From Methanothermobacter sp. K4 (GTDB lineage: Archaea > Methanobacteriota > Methanobacteria > Methanobacteriales > Methanothermobacteraceae): a stretch of DNA of 37,450 nt. Each line of letters begins with the position of its first letter. Within the stretch, counting starts at the first letter, position 1. Of the stretch, positions 17,485 to 26,236 are shown piece by piece. Under the pieces are notes generated by a model, which had not been told where the DNA came from, did no database searches, and saw nothing but the letters and a program-made list of their open reading frames with translations. The position numbers and the translations under genes were made by a program. The stretch spans positions 134,834-172,283 of the forward strand of contig NZ_JAKLTD010000002.1 of the NCBI RefSeq assembly GCF_022014235.1, given 5' to 3'.

Positions 17485-19215
17485 ATGAGTCCTGATGTGC
17501 AGCATCTGAGGAGATCCCAGTTCATATTTACCTATGGACCCGGAGCCATACTGGAAGGAAAAAATGGACCCCGGATAATCCCTTCACTGAATCAGGGACT
17601 AAGGAATTTATTTACCGGTGAGTATCTCGAAAAATTTGAGGTTAGTGACAGCAGGGTTTCTGAGTTCCTCAAGAAAAATGAAGAAATTAATAAGATAAGG
17701 CTATTTTCGATCCCTAGCAACGCAGCCCTTAACCGTGATGAAAGCCTTTACATCTACAACACATATCCATTTCCTCGCTGGAAAATATGTTATGGAAGAG
17801 ACAGTGATAAGAATCATTCACCGGTCCTTTACAAGGATGAGAGAGGCGAATGTCCCATCTGTGGATCAGATAAGGCTTCAGCAACACGATTTGTTGCCGC
17901 ATGTCCTGATGGACATCTTGATGAGGTGCCCTGGCACTATCTTGTTCACAGTGAAAGGACTGGCTGCAATTCGCGGTATTTTTACTGGAAAATTGAGGGA
18001 CCATCCATTGCAGACATAAAGGTTGAATGCCCCAAATGTGGACAGTCATCATCCCTGCGTGATATTTACAGAAGAAAATTCCGATGCACTGGCAGATTTC
18101 CTGAAAATGGAGAGGGGAATCGTGGAAGTGAGATATGCGAACTTGAAATGAAAACTATTCAGAGACAGTCAACCTCACTGAGGATACCTGTAACACTGAC
18201 CCTTGTGAAAATTCCCTATAAAAACAAACTCGATGAAATACTGGAGGATTCTGAATTCAGGGGCAGTATGATTTCCCTGATAAAAACAGGAGTGGATAAA
18301 GAAAATCTGCTTTCATATGTTAGAGAAAATAAAGGAGAATATTATCATGACATTGAACATTTTATAACGGAAAGGGGATACGGCGAATTCTGTGAATATG
18401 TGCTGAACTTCACTGAGAATAGAACAGCAGATCCTCTTGCAGATGAATTTCAGGCCCTCAGAGATATGCAGAGCTCTGAAATCCTATCAATGGGTAGACC
18501 GGTGGATTTTTCAGTTGATTCTCAGCTTTCCCTTAAAATTATTCCTGTAAGAAAATTGAAGCTCACAACAGTTCAAATAGGTTACTTCAGGAGTCCATAT
18601 CTCAAAAAAAATGAAAATTCAGAGGTGCTGCAACCAAGGATTGTAAGAACAGGCGCACAGGATGCACTGTCAGGGACCTGGTGGTATCCTGCATTTGAGA
18701 GTGCGGGGGAGGGTTTGTTCATAACGGCTGATGTAAGTACAGATGACCTTTCATCTCCAGATGTGCTGCAGGAGTGGAATGAAAAAAATCTGATTCATGA
18801 TGAAATTCTGAAAAAAAATAGAAGGGTGACCCCTGAATTTGTATGGTGGCACACACTTTCACATGCTCTTATAAGGGCCGTATCGCTGTATTCTGGCTAT
18901 GCATCAGCCTCAATAAGGGAAAGGGTCTACTCAGACGGGTGTCATGGAGGCATTCTCCTCTATTCATCATCCATTGGAGATGAGTGCAGTATGGGGGGCC
19001 TCTCGGGATGTGCTTCAGAATCCAGATTTGATGAGATATGGAAAATGGCGATTAAAGATCTTGAATTCTGCTCCAACGATCCAATATGCCATCAGAACAG
19101 AATTTCAGAGGGAAATTACAATGGTTCAGCATGTCACAGTTGTTTAATGATCTCTGAGACGTCCTGTGAACACAGAAATAGATGGCTGGACAGGCACGTG
19201 GTTCTTGGAGATTGA
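17485..19215 (+). CDS. drmB: DISARM DrmB (DUF1998 protein)
   Basis: This protein of about 576 residues has the DrmB N-terminal signature RRSQFIFTYGPGAILEG. Several zinc-ribbon cysteine pairs follow (ECPICGS, ACPDGHLDE, ECPKCGQ). The C-terminal DUF1998 domain contains WWHTLSHALIRAVSLYSGY and ends with conserved cysteines (SMGGLSGC and ACHSCLM). DrmB is the partner of the DrmA helicase in all DISARM classes. The ATG at 17485 has AGGGTG about five bases upstream; a GTG at 17479 overlaps the drmA TGA and is the alternative. Only a few bases separate the two frames, which indicates coupled translation. Confidence 0.9.
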   Translation: MSPDVQHLRRSQFIFTYGPGAILEGKNGPRIIPSLNQGLRNLFTGEYLEKFEVSDSRVSEFLKKNEEINKIRLFSIPSNAALNRDESLYIYNTYPFPRWKICYGRDSDKNHSPVLYKDERGECPICGSDKASATRFVAACPDGHLDEVPWHYLVHSERTGCNSRYFYWKIEGPSIADIKVECPKCGQSSSLRDIYRRKFRCTGRFPENGEGNRGSEICELEMKTIQRQSTSLRIPVTLTLVKIPYKNKLDEILEDSEFRGSMISLIKTGVDKENLLSYVRENKGEYYHDIEHFITERGYGEFCEYVLNFTENRTADPLADEFQALRDMQSSEILSMGRPVDFSVDSQLSLKIIPVRKLKLTTVQIGYFRSPYLKKNENSEVLQPRIVRTGAQDALSGTWWYPAFESAGEGLFITADVSTDDLSSPDVLQEWNEKNLIHDEILKKNRRVTPEFVWWHTLSHALIRAVSLYSGYASASIRERVYSDGCHGGILLYSSSIGDECSMGGLSGCASESRFDEIWKMAIKDLEFCSNDPICHQNRISEGNYNGSACHSCLMISETSCEHRNRWLDRHVVLGD

Positions 19216-19250
19216 TGATTCGTCTGATCCGTCAAAAATGGTGAATACAT

Positions 19251-22163
19251 ATGGAAAATGCATATTACTATCACGACTACCCTGTATGCCCAAACTGTAA
19301 CGAACCTGCGATTACAGGAGCACCTCTCCTGATGGAGGATGATGGAACATTTATGTGCTCCTCCTGCGGCGCTTTCTTCAGCAGGACAATGTATCTCCAT
19401 AGGCAGGAAAAACTCTATAATCTCCTGAAAAAGTTAAAAGGATCCATAAAAAAGGATCTATCTTTACTCTGGTCAATAAAAAATAATCCAATTGAGAAAT
19501 CGTATCTGAAATGGCTTCCCCAAATTAGTTCAGGTAAGTACCTGATAACATGGCCCTGGAAGGACGTCAGGTTTATCCCCCTTCTGATATGCGAGTACCT
19601 CAGGATTAAGAAAAATGCGAAAATCATTGTTGTTGGAGAAATCCATGATAAAACTGATAGAACTGAGTTTGGGCTACCTGACTCCTTTTCAGCATTTGAA
19701 AGCCTCCATTACATTGAAAATATGTCCTTTAAATTGAATTCAGGAGATTATAGAGAATTTAAAAGGATAATATCAAAAATAGACAGAAAAAATATCTTCA
19801 AAAAGAAAAAAAAGATTCATTACAGAATAAAGGATTTAAAAAACAGACACGTGACAGAAATATCGTTTTATAATCCTGAAATGACCCTGAGAAAATGCAG
19901 AAACCGCATTCTAAAACATTACAATAATCTCTATGGGATGGACGCTGTAAAAAGTATTACTCTAAAAAGTGAAAAAGGACAGAAAAAAAAGGAAATGATA
20001 AACGATGATGGAATAATCAATATAACGATTGAGGAAAGGTGCGAATGGACGGGGGAAAGGCTTCGTTTTCCAAAATTTGACATGTTCAGTGCAATACTAC
20101 ATTCTGACAGCTTGATAAAGGTTAAAGATCAATTTAAATATGACTGCATAACTGAAGTCATAAATACTGACATCTCAGGAAATTCAGCGGTTTTTGTCTC
20201 GCAATTTCTGGAACCTGATTATCTTTTTGGTCTCATTGAAGAATTTAATCCAGATATTGTATTCTTCACCGATTCCGATTTTTTCGTCAACGAAAGGCTT
20301 TTCAGGGGACGAAGATGGCGAAAATTTCAGGAATTTATTCTTTCAACGGATCATACTATTCTGATGTTCTCCAGCAGACCAGATAGCCGCCACCTGTACA
20401 GGGATCTAATGGACAGTTTAACGGCACACACATGGGACTGTGTACCCCTCCTTGATATTCTTTTCAGAGAGAAAGATAATTCAATACAATCCCCATTTTC
20501 ATCATCATTAAGTGAACTATCTCTTAACCCCCGCGATGCTAAAATAGAGTATGTTCATGTTGATGAACTTGATAGAATAGAAGAGACATCCAAGAGGATT
20601 CTTAAAGTGAACAATGACAGAACTCTCCGCAAATACCTAAGACATCTTCCAGAAACACCACTCCATCTTTCTGGGCCATACAGGTATTCAATGAAAGGAT
20701 GGGTCATTGATAACATTCTCAATGAACTTCTGGATACGCCCTTATTTGATGAAGTAAAAAACACATTCGAAGATGTTTATTCAGTTTCATCAAGTTCACA
20801 GCAAAATCCGATATTGAATTCAATGAAAGACATCATTGAATCAGAAGTGGCAGCAAATGGAAATCAATCCATATTTGTCGTCTTGAAGTCATGGAACGAA
20901 ACAAAAAAACTGAAAAGTATTTTTGAGACTGATGAGGAGAATTCCATATTTAAAGCTGTTGAGGTATGCACATGGAATGATCTCCCCAATCATTACGAAA
21001 AGAATGATTCAGTTATAATTACAACATCATATCCACCTATAGACTACTCGATGAATGATACATATGTAGCTAAATTCTACTTCATAGGGGGATCCAGCAA
21101 TCTCAAGAAAATAAAATCAATAGTCGAGAACAGAATCACAGAACAGATAAAAAAACCTCTACATATTCCATCCAGAGATGAAAATGCGCCTGCACTGCTA
21201 TTTGATGTCACAGGAAAGATCAGTGATCAGGAAACTGTTAAAGAGGAGATTCTGAAGTTTGAGAAAATCCTTAGATCCAAATCGCATAACAGATCATCGC
21301 TTCATGAAAGAACCCCTGAAAGACGTAAAAGAACCATAAAGCCAGGTGCTGAATGTGTACTTGCCATAAATGAAATGAACGAGGGAATGTTCATACCTCC
21401 CCACAGAATCCTGTTTTTTAAGGATGAGTATGCTGATAGAATAGAGCACATCAGAGCAGGAAGCAAAGCAGAAAACCTTCAGAACAGATCCTTGCTGCTG
21501 GATGAACATGGATTTTATGCATCATTCAAAATTCTCTTCACGCAGTTCATGATAGAAATTGCTCCTCATCTGCAGATAAAAAGATCCTATTATACATGGA
21601 CCGGATTTGGGGAACTGGTTGAAGATTCCTATGAGTGGCTCAAGAATATGAAAACCGCTGTGAAAAAACTTATGGATACACGTGGCTGCCATGAGGAGCG
21701 GGCAAAGGATTACCTTTCTAAATATCTTGTCAAATTTGATCTGAATGCCAGAAATCATGAATATATAAAAACTCACTGGTTGTCTGAGCCCGAGATTATA
21801 AAAACTTCAAGGGGTTATGTTCCCATTTTCGACGTTGAACATCCTAAGGGACTTGCAGATGTTGAAAAAATATACATGGCACTCAATGAGCTGTTCCCTG
21901 AAATGGGACTCGATGAGGAGCAGGCAAGGAGATCCTACATCGCCTCACTGACACTTCAGGAGATGAGAAGGAAATTCTTAACCGACGGAAAACAATCTTT
22001 ACCTCTAAAACATCACAGACTCTATGATGACCTCTGGAAAGAAATAAAACACGTTCTCAAACGTTCCCGCAAGTTTAAAATAAATCAAGCAAGGAATGTT
22101 AGGGTTAAAATACGTGCACCGTCCATGAAGATACTCTCAGATTATGAAAGATACATCAGATGA
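19251..22163 (+). CDS. Large zinc-ribbon protein at the DrmE position, function unknown
   Basis: This is a 970-residue, lysine-rich, soluble protein. An N-terminal zinc ribbon uses Cys13, Cys16, Cys36 and Cys39 (CPNC and CSSC). Residues about 80-125 (from SGKYLITWPWKDVRF to KIIVVGE), a segment DIVFFTDSDFF and a segment TILMFSSRPD occur in the order of helicase motifs I/Ia, II and III, but there is no P-loop, so at most a degenerate ATPase. The C-terminal 250 residues are helical and basic. It is the last gene of the operon, 35 bases after drmB, with GGTGA before the ATG. Class 2 DISARM has one further large protein of unknown function, DrmE, but I cannot confirm homology. The gene is markedly AT-rich (15 G/C in the 60 bases from 19801). 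It overlaps the convergent next gene by 8 bases. Confidence 0.7.
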   Translation: MENAYYYHDYPVCPNCNEPAITGAPLLMEDDGTFMCSSCGAFFSRTMYLHRQEKLYNLLKKLKGSIKKDLSLLWSIKNNPIEKSYLKWLPQISSGKYLITWPWKDVRFIPLLICEYLRIKKNAKIIVVGEIHDKTDRTEFGLPDSFSAFESLHYIENMSFKLNSGDYREFKRIISKIDRKNIFKKKKKIHYRIKDLKNRHVTEISFYNPEMTLRKCRNRILKHYNNLYGMDAVKSITLKSEKGQKKKEMINDDGIINITIEERCEWTGERLRFPKFDMFSAILHSDSLIKVKDQFKYDCITEVINTDISGNSAVFVSQFLEPDYLFGLIEEFNPDIVFFTDSDFFVNERLFRGRRWRKFQEFILSTDHTILMFSSRPDSRHLYRDLMDSLTAHTWDCVPLLDILFREKDNSIQSPFSSSLSELSLNPRDAKIEYVHVDELDRIEETSKRILKVNNDRTLRKYLRHLPETPLHLSGPYRYSMKGWVIDNILNELLDTPLFDEVKNTFEDVYSVSSSSQQNPILNSMKDIIESEVAANGNQSIFVVLKSWNETKKLKSIFETDEENSIFKAVEVCTWNDLPNHYEKNDSVIITTSYPPIDYSMNDTYVAKFYFIGGSSNLKKIKSIVENRITEQIKKPLHIPSRDENAPALLFDVTGKISDQETVKEEILKFEKILRSKSHNRSSLHERTPERRKRTIKPGAECVLAINEMNEGMFIPPHRILFFKDEYADRIEHIRAGSKAENLQNRSLLLDEHGFYASFKILFTQFMIEIAPHLQIKRSYYTWTGFGELVEDSYEWLKNMKTAVKKLMDTRGCHEERAKDYLSKYLVKFDLNARNHEYIKTHWLSEPEIIKTSRGYVPIFDVEHPKGLADVEKIYMALNELFPEMGLDEEQARRSYIASLTLQEMRRKFLTDGKQSLPLKHHRLYDDLWKEIKHVLKRSRKFKINQARNVRVKIRAPSMKILSDYERYIR

Positions 22164-23934
22164 GTTGCAGCTGGTCTTTCCATCTCTCAAGGATTTCCTT
22201 CTTAATTTCCATGAGCTCCACATCCTTAAGTATACTTCCATTTCGCGTGATATGACCTCTCAGGGTCCGCAATATAAATGACACCACAGCATGCCCTATC
22301 ATATCACCCTTAAGGCCATATGGTGGTTCTAAGAGGAATCGCAACTCCTCAACAATATCAACGTTCTCCTTTTTTGAGAGTCTATCAACGGTGACCTCAA
22401 CCATTGCCTTAACAGGATGGTATGTGCCGTTCTTCAGGTTGAGGTCATCATCCACGATCCATTTCCCATTCGTATCACGGAGAAGATAGGATAGAAAGCG
22501 GAATAAACCCTTGGTGGACTTCCTCCTGAACTCATCAAGGGTCCTTGAGAGGAAGAATATCTTGAAAACATTTGGATAGTCCTTCCCTATTTTCCAGAGG
22601 TTTCTGTTTCCACGTATCTCGGGTATATTCTCAGGGCCGAATGGGAAAATCCTTCTTGAGAGTTCACTGTTTATCATCTCACTGACACCGTAGAGCATAT
22701 CACCACCACCTGATTCACCGTTGAGGTACCAGCGGAAACCTGACTGCATCATGTCCCCGATCAAAGTCGCGATTATTCTCTCAGCAATCCTCCTGTGCTC
22801 ACCCCCATCTCTGGTCTCTGCAAGTGTCAGATGATCAAGCAGTAACTCAAATCTCTCTCCTGAAAGGGCCACATCTGGGCAGATGACTATGACGTTCCTT
22901 AAATCATTAAAATTGATTTTAAAATCTATGTCGTCAATTCTAAGTAAAAGAAGAAGAGGTATGGATGAGCCGGGCCCTTTGAACCTTTCTGATGTTAAAC
23001 CTCCATCTGCGGTCGCACACACTGTGATGAGTTCTCTGAGTGAGGCTCCCCTTATGAAATGATAAAGATCATGAATCCTTTCACCGAATAGCCTCTCAGG
23101 GTTCTCCATGAGCGAATCACGTAATTTCTCCCTTAATCTGATCTCATCAGGATTCAGGTCTGGTCTCTCGGTGTTGAAGGTTTTGAGGGAGGTTATATAG
23201 GTTTCAAGCACTTCAGTGGATGGTATTTTTTTAAGGTAGATAACCTCCTCGGCAATATTCAGGAGTCCGTAATCCTCGAGTTCTTCAAGAAAACGCTTCA
23301 GTGGTTTCTCCTCCAGTCCAAAAACCTTCAGTGGACATCCTGGAACTTCACCAGTTAAAAGATCATTTATTTTTATTTTTTCTGTTTCCAGCTCCTCTGA
23401 AAGCCTGTAAAGGCAGTATGCCACAACATGAGGGTCAGGATCATTGAGGTGAATCCTTTTAATCGGTCTACCCCTTCCCTTTCCTCTGAAAGTAACCAGT
23501 TTCCCCAGATGGGAGTGCTCAAACATGTTAAGGATTGCTGAGACAGGGTTTTTCAGGGTTGATTCTGTGAGGTTAGGCTCTTCATCCTTCAGAATGCCTG
23601 TGATCTCATCCTTACCGAGGTACTCGTCGAACCCGACACGGTCACAGAATATTCTAACTGCAGGGGAACCATGGTACAGTTCTGTCCATATTATCTGCCA
23701 GGCTGATTCAGGTTTCATGAAGTAGATATCACGGATTCTTCTGAAGAGGGGTGTTACCCTTTTTCTTATGATGAGCCCGGCACCCTCAAGCCAGGACTCA
23801 ACGGCCTTAACCTGGATGGGACCGAGGTTATTCCTTTCAGTCCACTTCTCCTCCCAGAGGAAGATGGATGGTAGCCATTCATCCCGCAGACCAAATGTGG
23901 AGTATCTGTCAATGCCCCTTTTTGAATTCATCAT
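22156..23934 (-). CDS. DUF4007-like protein with unknown C-terminal half
   Basis: This is a 592-residue soluble protein. Residues about 12-50 (TFGLRDEWLP to VESWLEGAGLI) and the following helical region to about 240, including SAWQIIW, STLKNPVSAI and KVFGLEEKPLKRFLEEL, resemble DUF4007, a family found beside DNA modification and phage-defence genes. The remaining 350 residues match no family I recognise. The segment EPPYGLKGDMIGHAVVSFIL near residue 545 recalls a winged-helix region found in large BREX ATPases (BrxC/PglY), but no P-loop is present. No ribosome binding site precedes the ATG at 23934; a TATA-like stretch about 27 bases upstream suggests a leaderless mRNA. It converges on the DISARM-like operon and diverges from the McrBC-like pair, so it could serve either. 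Confidence 0.72.
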   Translation of the reverse strand: MMNSKRGIDRYSTFGLRDEWLPSIFLWEEKWTERNNLGPIQVKAVESWLEGAGLIIRKRVTPLFRRIRDIYFMKPESAWQIIWTELYHGSPAVRIFCDRVGFDEYLGKDEITGILKDEEPNLTESTLKNPVSAILNMFEHSHLGKLVTFRGKGRGRPIKRIHLNDPDPHVVAYCLYRLSEELETEKIKINDLLTGEVPGCPLKVFGLEEKPLKRFLEELEDYGLLNIAEEVIYLKKIPSTEVLETYITSLKTFNTERPDLNPDEIRLREKLRDSLMENPERLFGERIHDLYHFIRGASLRELITVCATADGGLTSERFKGPGSSIPLLLLLRIDDIDFKINFNDLRNVIVICPDVALSGERFELLLDHLTLAETRDGGEHRRIAERIIATLIGDMMQSGFRWYLNGESGGGDMLYGVSEMINSELSRRIFPFGPENIPEIRGNRNLWKIGKDYPNVFKIFFLSRTLDEFRRKSTKGLFRFLSYLLRDTNGKWIVDDDLNLKNGTYHPVKAMVEVTVDRLSKKENVDIVEELRFLLEPPYGLKGDMIGHAVVSFILRTLRGHITRNGSILKDVELMEIKKEILERWKDQLQLI

Positions 23935-23944
23935 AGATTAAATA

Positions 23945-26119
23945 GTGGATGATAAAATAAATAAATTTGGGGTGGCTTTCTTGGTTAGATATGTTAATTT
24001 GAGGATAGTATCTGATGGGAAAGAGATAGAGGGGCTTCAGGAGCGAATGAAACGTATTCTTACTGAAAGGGCTGACAGAGTCGTTGAGGGGGGAGCAGGT
24101 TTCCAGGGGGGTGAGGAGGAGGGGAAGGTTTACTGGATCTCGGACCTCAGGATATGGTACATGACCCGTTTCATCGAGGGAAGCAGGTACTGGAACGGTT
24201 TTGGGACGGATGAACCTGCTGAGGGTGAAATCAATACAATCGTCTGTGAGATAAACTTTCCCCCCGAAGGCATAGATCGCAGAATAGGAGCTGCCTTTGC
24301 ACGTGACCCCCTCGGAAACTATTACGTGGTCCACAGGGGCAAACTCGGAGGTAATTACAGTAAAAAATTTTTTGAGGATAATTATAATGGCGAGTGGACA
24401 GAGGTGGCTGATGGTGACCGCGAAAGCAGGGTCGTGGTCATAGGACCCCTGGACGATACACTCCCCGAAAATATAAGGGACTTTGTATATGATGTTAAAA
24501 GGATAAAAACAGCTGTAACTTCCAGGAAATTGAACAAGTGCCTCAATGAGTGGAAAGCGATTGTAGATGCTCTAGGAGAAGGAGAACAAACCATACTTAT
24601 AAGAAAATATGGCACAAATATAAATGAATTTTTATTGTACCCGACAGTGAACTATACTAAGAATGACAATTATTTAGATGCCTTCAAAAAAGAGTACCGT
24701 GATTTTGTCATTGAAAAGAGTATTCCTGAAACTCAGCACAATCTGCCTGCCATAAAATATTTCGCTAAAGTTGTTGATGTAATAAATATTCCAAAAAAAA
24801 TTTTAGGTAAAATCAACAGCTATCATATATGGAATCCAAAGCACGTAAACTCTTTTATTGAATCAAACGCTTATTTATGGATTATTAGAGTTTATAGGCT
24901 AAAAAAACCTGTTTTCACGGGAAAAACAGGTGGAATCATTTATGCTAGTACAGCGAAAGAGGTAGACATTGAAAATGCTGAACCAGTCCTAGGAGACGAT
25001 GTTTTTTATAAAACTTTAAACGAAATTAGAAAAAAAGTTTCTGAAGAATATGATAATAATGATGTTTCCAGCCCATCGGACCCTAATTTAATAGGTAAAG
25101 GAATTAATTACCACGATTATCTCAAAAACAAGGGATACCACTTCAAACCGGAACTCGTTGAGAACTTCCTTCTCTCACTCAAGGTGAAGCCCTTCGTGAT
25201 CCTCACAGGTAACTCAGGGACGGGTAAGACTAAGCTCGCCCAGCTCTACGGCCAGCACATCTCAGCCCCTGAAAGGAAGAGATACCTCATCGTACCTGTG
25301 GGTGCCAACTGGACCGAGAAGAGGCACATATTCGGTTACCTCAACATCATGACAGGTAAATACCAGAGCACCCCGGCACTGGACTTCATCATGAGGGCCT
25401 CAGAGGACCCCGAAAATCCATACATCCTCATACTCGATGAGATGAACCTTTCACACGTCGAACGCTACTTCTCAGACTTTCTCTCTGCCCTTGAGAGTGG
25501 TGAACCCGTACCCCTCCATGATGACCCTGAATGCGACTTCCCCTCAGAGATAACAATCCCCGAGAACCTCCTGGTTGTCGGTACCGTGAACGTGGATGAG
25601 ACGACCTACATGTTCTCACCCAAGGTCCTTGACCGTGCAAACACCATAGAATTCAAGACCCTGAACCCCAGGGAATACCTCCTGGAGGATGGTGAACCCG
25701 GAGAACCTTCGGGGGACCTGAAATTCCTGGAGGACCCCCTCAACCATGACACCAGTGACCCCGGGGACCTGGGTGGCATCAGGGATGACCTTGTCCATGA
25801 ACTCAGCTTCTTCCATGAAAAACTTCAGAGGGCAGGCTTCGACTTCGGTTTCAGGGTCACCAGGGAGGTCCTGGAATTCATGCACGCCGCATGGGTGTAC
25901 GAGGGAAAACCCGTGGAATGGGAGAACTGGGAGCGCTACCTGGACGCCCAGATCAAACAGAAGATCCTGCCCAAGATCCACGGCCCGGAGAGACTCCTGA
26001 GGGACACCCTCAATGAACTGAAGGACCACTGTGAGGGGAGATTCCCTGAATCCCGGGATAAACTAGGGGAAATGGTTGAGACACTGAGGATCCAGCGCTA
26101 CGTATCATTCATAAGGTAG
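23945..26119 (+). CDS. mcrB: McrB-like AAA+ GTPase with MrcB_N (DUF3578) and DUF1802 domains
   Basis: This protein of up to 724 residues has three parts. Residues about 35-190 match the MrcB N-terminal domain (DUF3578), with INFPPEGIDRRIGAAFARD and VHRGKLGG. Residues about 195-325 resemble DUF1802: LNEWKAIVDALGEGEQ, EFLLYPT, HIW, and ending LWIIRVYRLKKP. Residues from about 400 are the McrB AAA+ motor, with Walker A GNSGTGKT (about 421), Walker B ILILDEMNLSHVERYF (about 497), sensor GTVNVDETTYMF and LDRANTIEF. McrB uses GTP to translocate DNA and activates the McrC nuclease, encoded next. The start is uncertain: the GTG at 23945 is the longest frame, and an ATG at 24047 preceded by CAGGAG is the best ribosome-binding-site candidate. 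The DUF1802 part is much richer in A+T than either flank. Confidence 0.85.
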   Translation: MDDKINKFGVAFLVRYVNLRIVSDGKEIEGLQERMKRILTERADRVVEGGAGFQGGEEEGKVYWISDLRIWYMTRFIEGSRYWNGFGTDEPAEGEINTIVCEINFPPEGIDRRIGAAFARDPLGNYYVVHRGKLGGNYSKKFFEDNYNGEWTEVADGDRESRVVVIGPLDDTLPENIRDFVYDVKRIKTAVTSRKLNKCLNEWKAIVDALGEGEQTILIRKYGTNINEFLLYPTVNYTKNDNYLDAFKKEYRDFVIEKSIPETQHNLPAIKYFAKVVDVINIPKKILGKINSYHIWNPKHVNSFIESNAYLWIIRVYRLKKPVFTGKTGGIIYASTAKEVDIENAEPVLGDDVFYKTLNEIRKKVSEEYDNNDVSSPSDPNLIGKGINYHDYLKNKGYHFKPELVENFLLSLKVKPFVILTGNSGTGKTKLAQLYGQHISAPERKRYLIVPVGANWTEKRHIFGYLNIMTGKYQSTPALDFIMRASEDPENPYILILDEMNLSHVERYFSDFLSALESGEPVPLHDDPECDFPSEITIPENLLVVGTVNVDETTYMFSPKVLDRANTIEFKTLNPREYLLEDGEPGEPSGDLKFLEDPLNHDTSDPGDLGGIRDDLVHELSFFHEKLQRAGFDFGFRVTREVLEFMHAAWVYEGKPVEWENWERYLDAQIKQKILPKIHGPERLLRDTLNELKDHCEGRFPESRDKLGEMVETLRIQRYVSFIR
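23956..23967 (-). promoter_or_regulatory. Probable TATA box for the DUF4007-like gene
   Basis: On the minus strand the stretch AATTTATTTATTTTATC is centred 27-30 bases before the ATG at 23934. There is no Shine-Dalgarno sequence between them, so the transcript is likely leaderless. It lies inside the first codons of the divergent McrB-like gene if that gene starts at 23945. Confidence 0.45.
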
Positions 26120-26125
26120 TTGAAG

Positions 26126-26236
26126 ATGGACTCCGAGATTATCATAGAGTTTCAGCTTGGCACCCTGAGGATCCGGGGCGGCCCTGCCCCTGGGAGATAC
26201 CTGAGAGAACCATCGAGGTTAACGGTTACCCTGTGA
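26126..26236 (+). other. Out-of-frame N-terminal fragment of the McrC-like gene
   Basis: An ATG at 26126 lies nine bases after AAGG and six bases past the mcrB stop, the natural start for the next gene. Its frame begins MDSEIIIEFQLGTLRIRGG, a plausible first beta-rich stretch, then becomes unlike protein and ends at TGA 26234-26236. The downstream McrC frame is open across this stretch and reads EIPERTIEVNGYPVSLINV, which looks like the continuation. One missing base within about 26173-26195 (GC-rich, with runs of G and C) would join the two. Confidence 0.6.

Noticed and set aside
19251-22163. DrmC-type phospholipase D nuclease hidden in the last operon gene
   Set aside because: The nearest match, HPKGLAD, has the wrong spacing (HxKx3D) and no second copy. 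No other PLD motif was found.
26173-26195. Programmed ribosomal frameshift in the McrC-like gene
   Set aside because: No slippery heptamer in the upstream frame and no obvious stimulatory structure. A missing base is simpler.
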